Assembly (NCBI GenBank): GCA_027257055.1
Contig: JAPVLO010000519.1
Location: 1,177,418 to 1,241,417, forward strand
Source of the DNA: Cephalopachus bancanus
Lineage: Eukaryota > Chordata > Mammalia > Primates > Tarsiidae
DNA: 64,000 nucleotides
Direction of reading: 5' to 3'
Numbering within the stretch: the first letter of the stretch is position 1; every line of letters begins with the position of its first letter. Below are positions 61,732 through 64,000 of this stretch, piece after piece. The notes below the pieces were generated by a model, which was not told where the DNA came from, searched no databases, and saw only the letters and a list, made by a program, of their open reading frames with translations. The translations under genes and the position numbers were made by a program.

Positions 61732-63513
61732 GGGTGGAGCTTAAGATGGCAACTGGACAGGTTGGACTGTGAGAGTCTCCACAAAAGCAAGTGTCCATAA
61801 AGACTCTCTGTGTGAGTAGATATGCCCTGGTGGGAGAGTGAAAGTCCATCTGAGGGGAGACTCGTGTTCATGCACCCGGAGACTCCCTCTGAGAGTGACT
61901 GCAAGTCCCCACCACCCTGAGATTGGAGCGGGGGAACCACAATATCATCTGCTGTTGTTTGTGGGACACTCCTGAGAAGATCCTAATGAATCCAGCTGAT
62001 TCTCATCACCTAGAGCCTGACCCGCACCATCACCTATAAGAATGGATCAGCTGGAGCCCTGATCTGATCAGTGGAGAGAGAGGATTGGGAACAGCTGGAG
62101 AGGAGGCCCATGACTGGTGAGGAGATGCCAACTGCAGCCATTTTCTTTGTCCCAGGACCAGGCAGAGATCTGCCTTGCCCCAGCCAGATTGGCCCAGTTC
62201 TACTCCACCTCCAACTTGGGACCTAAGGAAATCTCATCAAACTGGGAAAGACAGAAGTCCCTTCCCCATGCTGGATTGGACACAGACAGGTCAGATCTGA
62301 GTGGCAGAACTGATAGGAAGCAAGGTGGATGAATCCAGATTTGATCCACCCTCCTCCCAAAGTAGGCCTGGGGCATCTGGCCCAAACTGTGAGCAACCCT
62401 ATCTGTCTGTGCTGAGAGCAGAGCGGAGGGACCAGAGATCAGAAGTGAAAAGATGTTAGACTTACAGAAATAAACTCAAAGCAAGTTTAGTTCCTTGTTT
62501 TTATTTTTTTATTTTTATTTTTTATCTGTTTGTTTTATTCATTTTTGTTTGTTTTTTTATTTAGTTTTTTCTCTTTATTCCTGTTTTGATAACATTTTTG
62601 TACTTGCTTTGTTTCTGTTATTTTACTCCTTTTTTTCCTACTCTTTAGACTTCCTGTTTGTGTATGAGAAGAGTACATTAATAAGCAGGTTTCTGTTGGA
62701 CTGCATGTTTGTATGATTATCTGTATGTTTTAGTTTTTTTTAAAACTCTTTTCTATCTTTGTGTCTCTTTTTTTTTTTTTTTTGAGTTGGAGTCTCACTC
62801 TATTACCCAGACTAGAGTGCAGTGACCGCTTCCTGCCACCACAGCCTCGACCTGCTGGGCTCCAGCGATCCTTCCGCCTCAGCCTTCCAAGTAGCTGGAA
62901 TTACAGGTGTGCGCTACCACGTCCAGCTGATTTTTTGATTTATTGTAGAGATGAGGTCTCGCTGCCCAGGCGGGTCTCGAACCCACGGACTCAGGCAATC
63001 CACTCACCTCAGCCTCCCAAAGGTGCGGGATTACAGGCTGAGCCACCGAGCCCAGCTTGTGTCTCTTTTCATTTGTTAGTTGGTATATCTGTCTTTTTTC
63101 CCTCTTACTCTTCTCTCTCTCCACCTTCCTCTTGCCCCTCCCTCCTTCCTTTTTCCATTATTTTCCTTTTTATTAACTAATTTTTCTTCCAGGGAGTAAA
63201 CCTATACACCCACTGCATGAACAGATTGTAAGGCAGAGGGAAGTGGTTTTCAGGGTGCCCATACACCTGTCAGTGGATACTGAGATCTGCAGATAGATAT
63301 TGAATCATAGCTCCCTGCTCAATTAAATCTCAGAACTGCAAAAAGTTCAGCCCCCAACCCACAGTCCAGCTTCAGAATCAAACAAAGCCAGAGGATCCAC
63401 ATAAGGAAGAATAGAGGACTGAACAAACAGAAGTAAAAGCAACCCCACCATCCCTGAACAACAAAATTAAAGAAGAGGGAGATAAAAAGTTGGAGGGAAG
63501 GAAATCTACAAAA
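61732..63513 (+). promoter_or_regulatory. L1 5' UTR / internal promoter, divergent 5' end
   Basis: AAGATGGC at 61743-61750 again lies at about +12, as in the other two copies. A T-rich block (62489-62640) precedes an Alu insertion. The first part has no detectable similarity to the GC-rich repeated units in the antisense copy 21960-23230. Confidence 0.65.
62772..63056 (-). mobile_element. Dimeric Alu inserted in L1 5' UTR, antisense
   Basis: T-run then TTGAGTTGGAGTCTCACTCT at the left; CGAGCCCAGC at the right. The direct repeat TTGTGTCTCTTTT (about 62759-62771 and 63057-63069) flanks it. It is younger than the L1 it interrupts. Confidence 0.94.
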
Positions 63514-64000
63514 ATGAGCAAAAACCAAAAGAAGAATATGGTTCTCACACAGACTCCTGGGAGATCAGATACTGAGAAAATAGTCTTTGGTATGCAAACA
63601 ATGAAGAGCCTCAAGAATGACTGGTCTCAAACTACAAGCCCAGATATCAAGACAGTAATAGAGAGAATAAAATGAATTGAAGAGAGACAAGAGGAAAATA
63701 GGAAGGAGTTGATAACTGAGATAACAGCAGTAAAGAATACTTTGACTGAAATAAATAACAACCTGATAAGCATGGAAAGCAGAACTAGCCAAGCAGAAGA
63801 CAGATTCTCAGAGCTTAAGGAACAAAATATGGAACTAACCCAAACTTTCAAAAACATAGAAAAGAAGCTTAAAAAGATAGAACAAAACCCTTTAGAGATG
63901 AGGATTACTTTAAGAGACCCAAACCCAAGAGTAATAGGGCTTCTGAGGGGAAAAAGAGATAGGACACCGGAACAAAATTTGTAAAATTATTAAGCAAACT
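63514..64000 (+). pseudogene. L1 ORF1, 5' part, with internal stop, truncated by window end
   Basis: ATG at 63514 (MSKNQKKNMVLTQTPGRSDT). A TGA at 63673-63675 replaces an arginine codon of the sister copies. The same frame then continues through the coiled coil (MESRTSQAEDRFSELKEQN; NIEKKLKKIEQNPLEMR) to RVIGLLRGKRDR and a stop at 63982-63984, where the sister copies read on. It is non-functional even in the part visible. Confidence 0.88.

Larger units (their letters stand above)
61732..64000 (+). mobile_element. L1 with complete 5' UTR, cut by window end
   Basis: The 5' end reads GGGTGGAGCTTAAGATGGCA. The ~1.5 kb 5' UTR (61732-63513, without its Alu) ends in the same pre-ORF1 segment as the 34652 copy (CCATACACCTGTCAGTGGAT; 'ggaggga' before the ATG). 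ORF1 begins at 63514. The element continues beyond the window, so its total length and target-site duplication cannot be judged. Its first ~250 bp differ from those of the other two copies. Confidence 0.88.

Overview
The window is nuclear DNA from a placental mammal, almost certainly a primate. It carries many 7SL-derived dimeric Alu elements, several nested generations of LINE-1, ERV-L/MaLR retrovirus relics and dinucleotide microsatellites, and it has no bacterial-type gene organisation. The young Alus share lineage-specific features (left end GGCTCGGTGGCTCAGCCTG, central CTACAATAAATCAAAAAATC, tail GACTCCAACTC) that match neither the human AluS/AluY nor the lemur Alu sequences I know. A tarsier or another non-anthropoid primate is my best guess; this is inference. 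The high L1 density and a TEX13-like relic (the TEX13 family is X-linked in human) make an X-chromosome origin plausible but unproven.

I see no intact protein-coding gene. The content is layers of retrotransposition. Positions 1-5400 hold an ERV-L-like pol relic, a striking 63-65 bp hairpin and an old L1 split by a younger one. Positions 5400-6960 are mostly unassigned AT-rich sequence. Positions 6960-15300 are an ancient sense-strand L1 broken by at least seven younger insertions. Positions 15310-31365 are a second ancient sense-strand L1 holding four nested insertions: an L1 tail, a complete 7.1 kb antisense L1 (16165-23287), another L1 tail, and a 3.5 kb retrocopy of the AMD1 mRNA (24508-27990) that still has its regulatory upstream ORF. 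Positions 31366-34651 hold a DNA transposon fragment, a 5'-inverted L1, an Alu and a MaLR LTR. Positions 34652-41225 are a 6.6 kb sense-strand L1 with a perfect 14 bp target-site duplication.

Positions 41240-54900 are older L1s, MaLR LTRs and Alus of two age classes. Positions 55100-57610 are an ERV-L pol relic (RNase H, integrase, dUTPase) followed by an MLT2-like LTR. After an Alu, unassigned sequence and a third 5'-inverted L1, positions 60530-61607 hold a broken TEX13-family copy with a recognisable RanBP2-type zinc finger. From 61732 to the window end a third 5'-UTR-bearing L1 begins; it is cut by the window edge inside ORF1.

The most notable observations are the near-perfect foldback hairpin, the AMD1 retrocopy with its uORF, nested insertion chronologies readable from target-site duplications, three L1s with 5' inversion, repeated promoter-like units in one L1 5' UTR, an AAGATGG motif at the same offset in three L1 5' ends, and three L1 3'-UTR types. 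None of these is a new molecular system in the strict sense. All identifications rest on reading the sequence and remembered family features; no database search was run.
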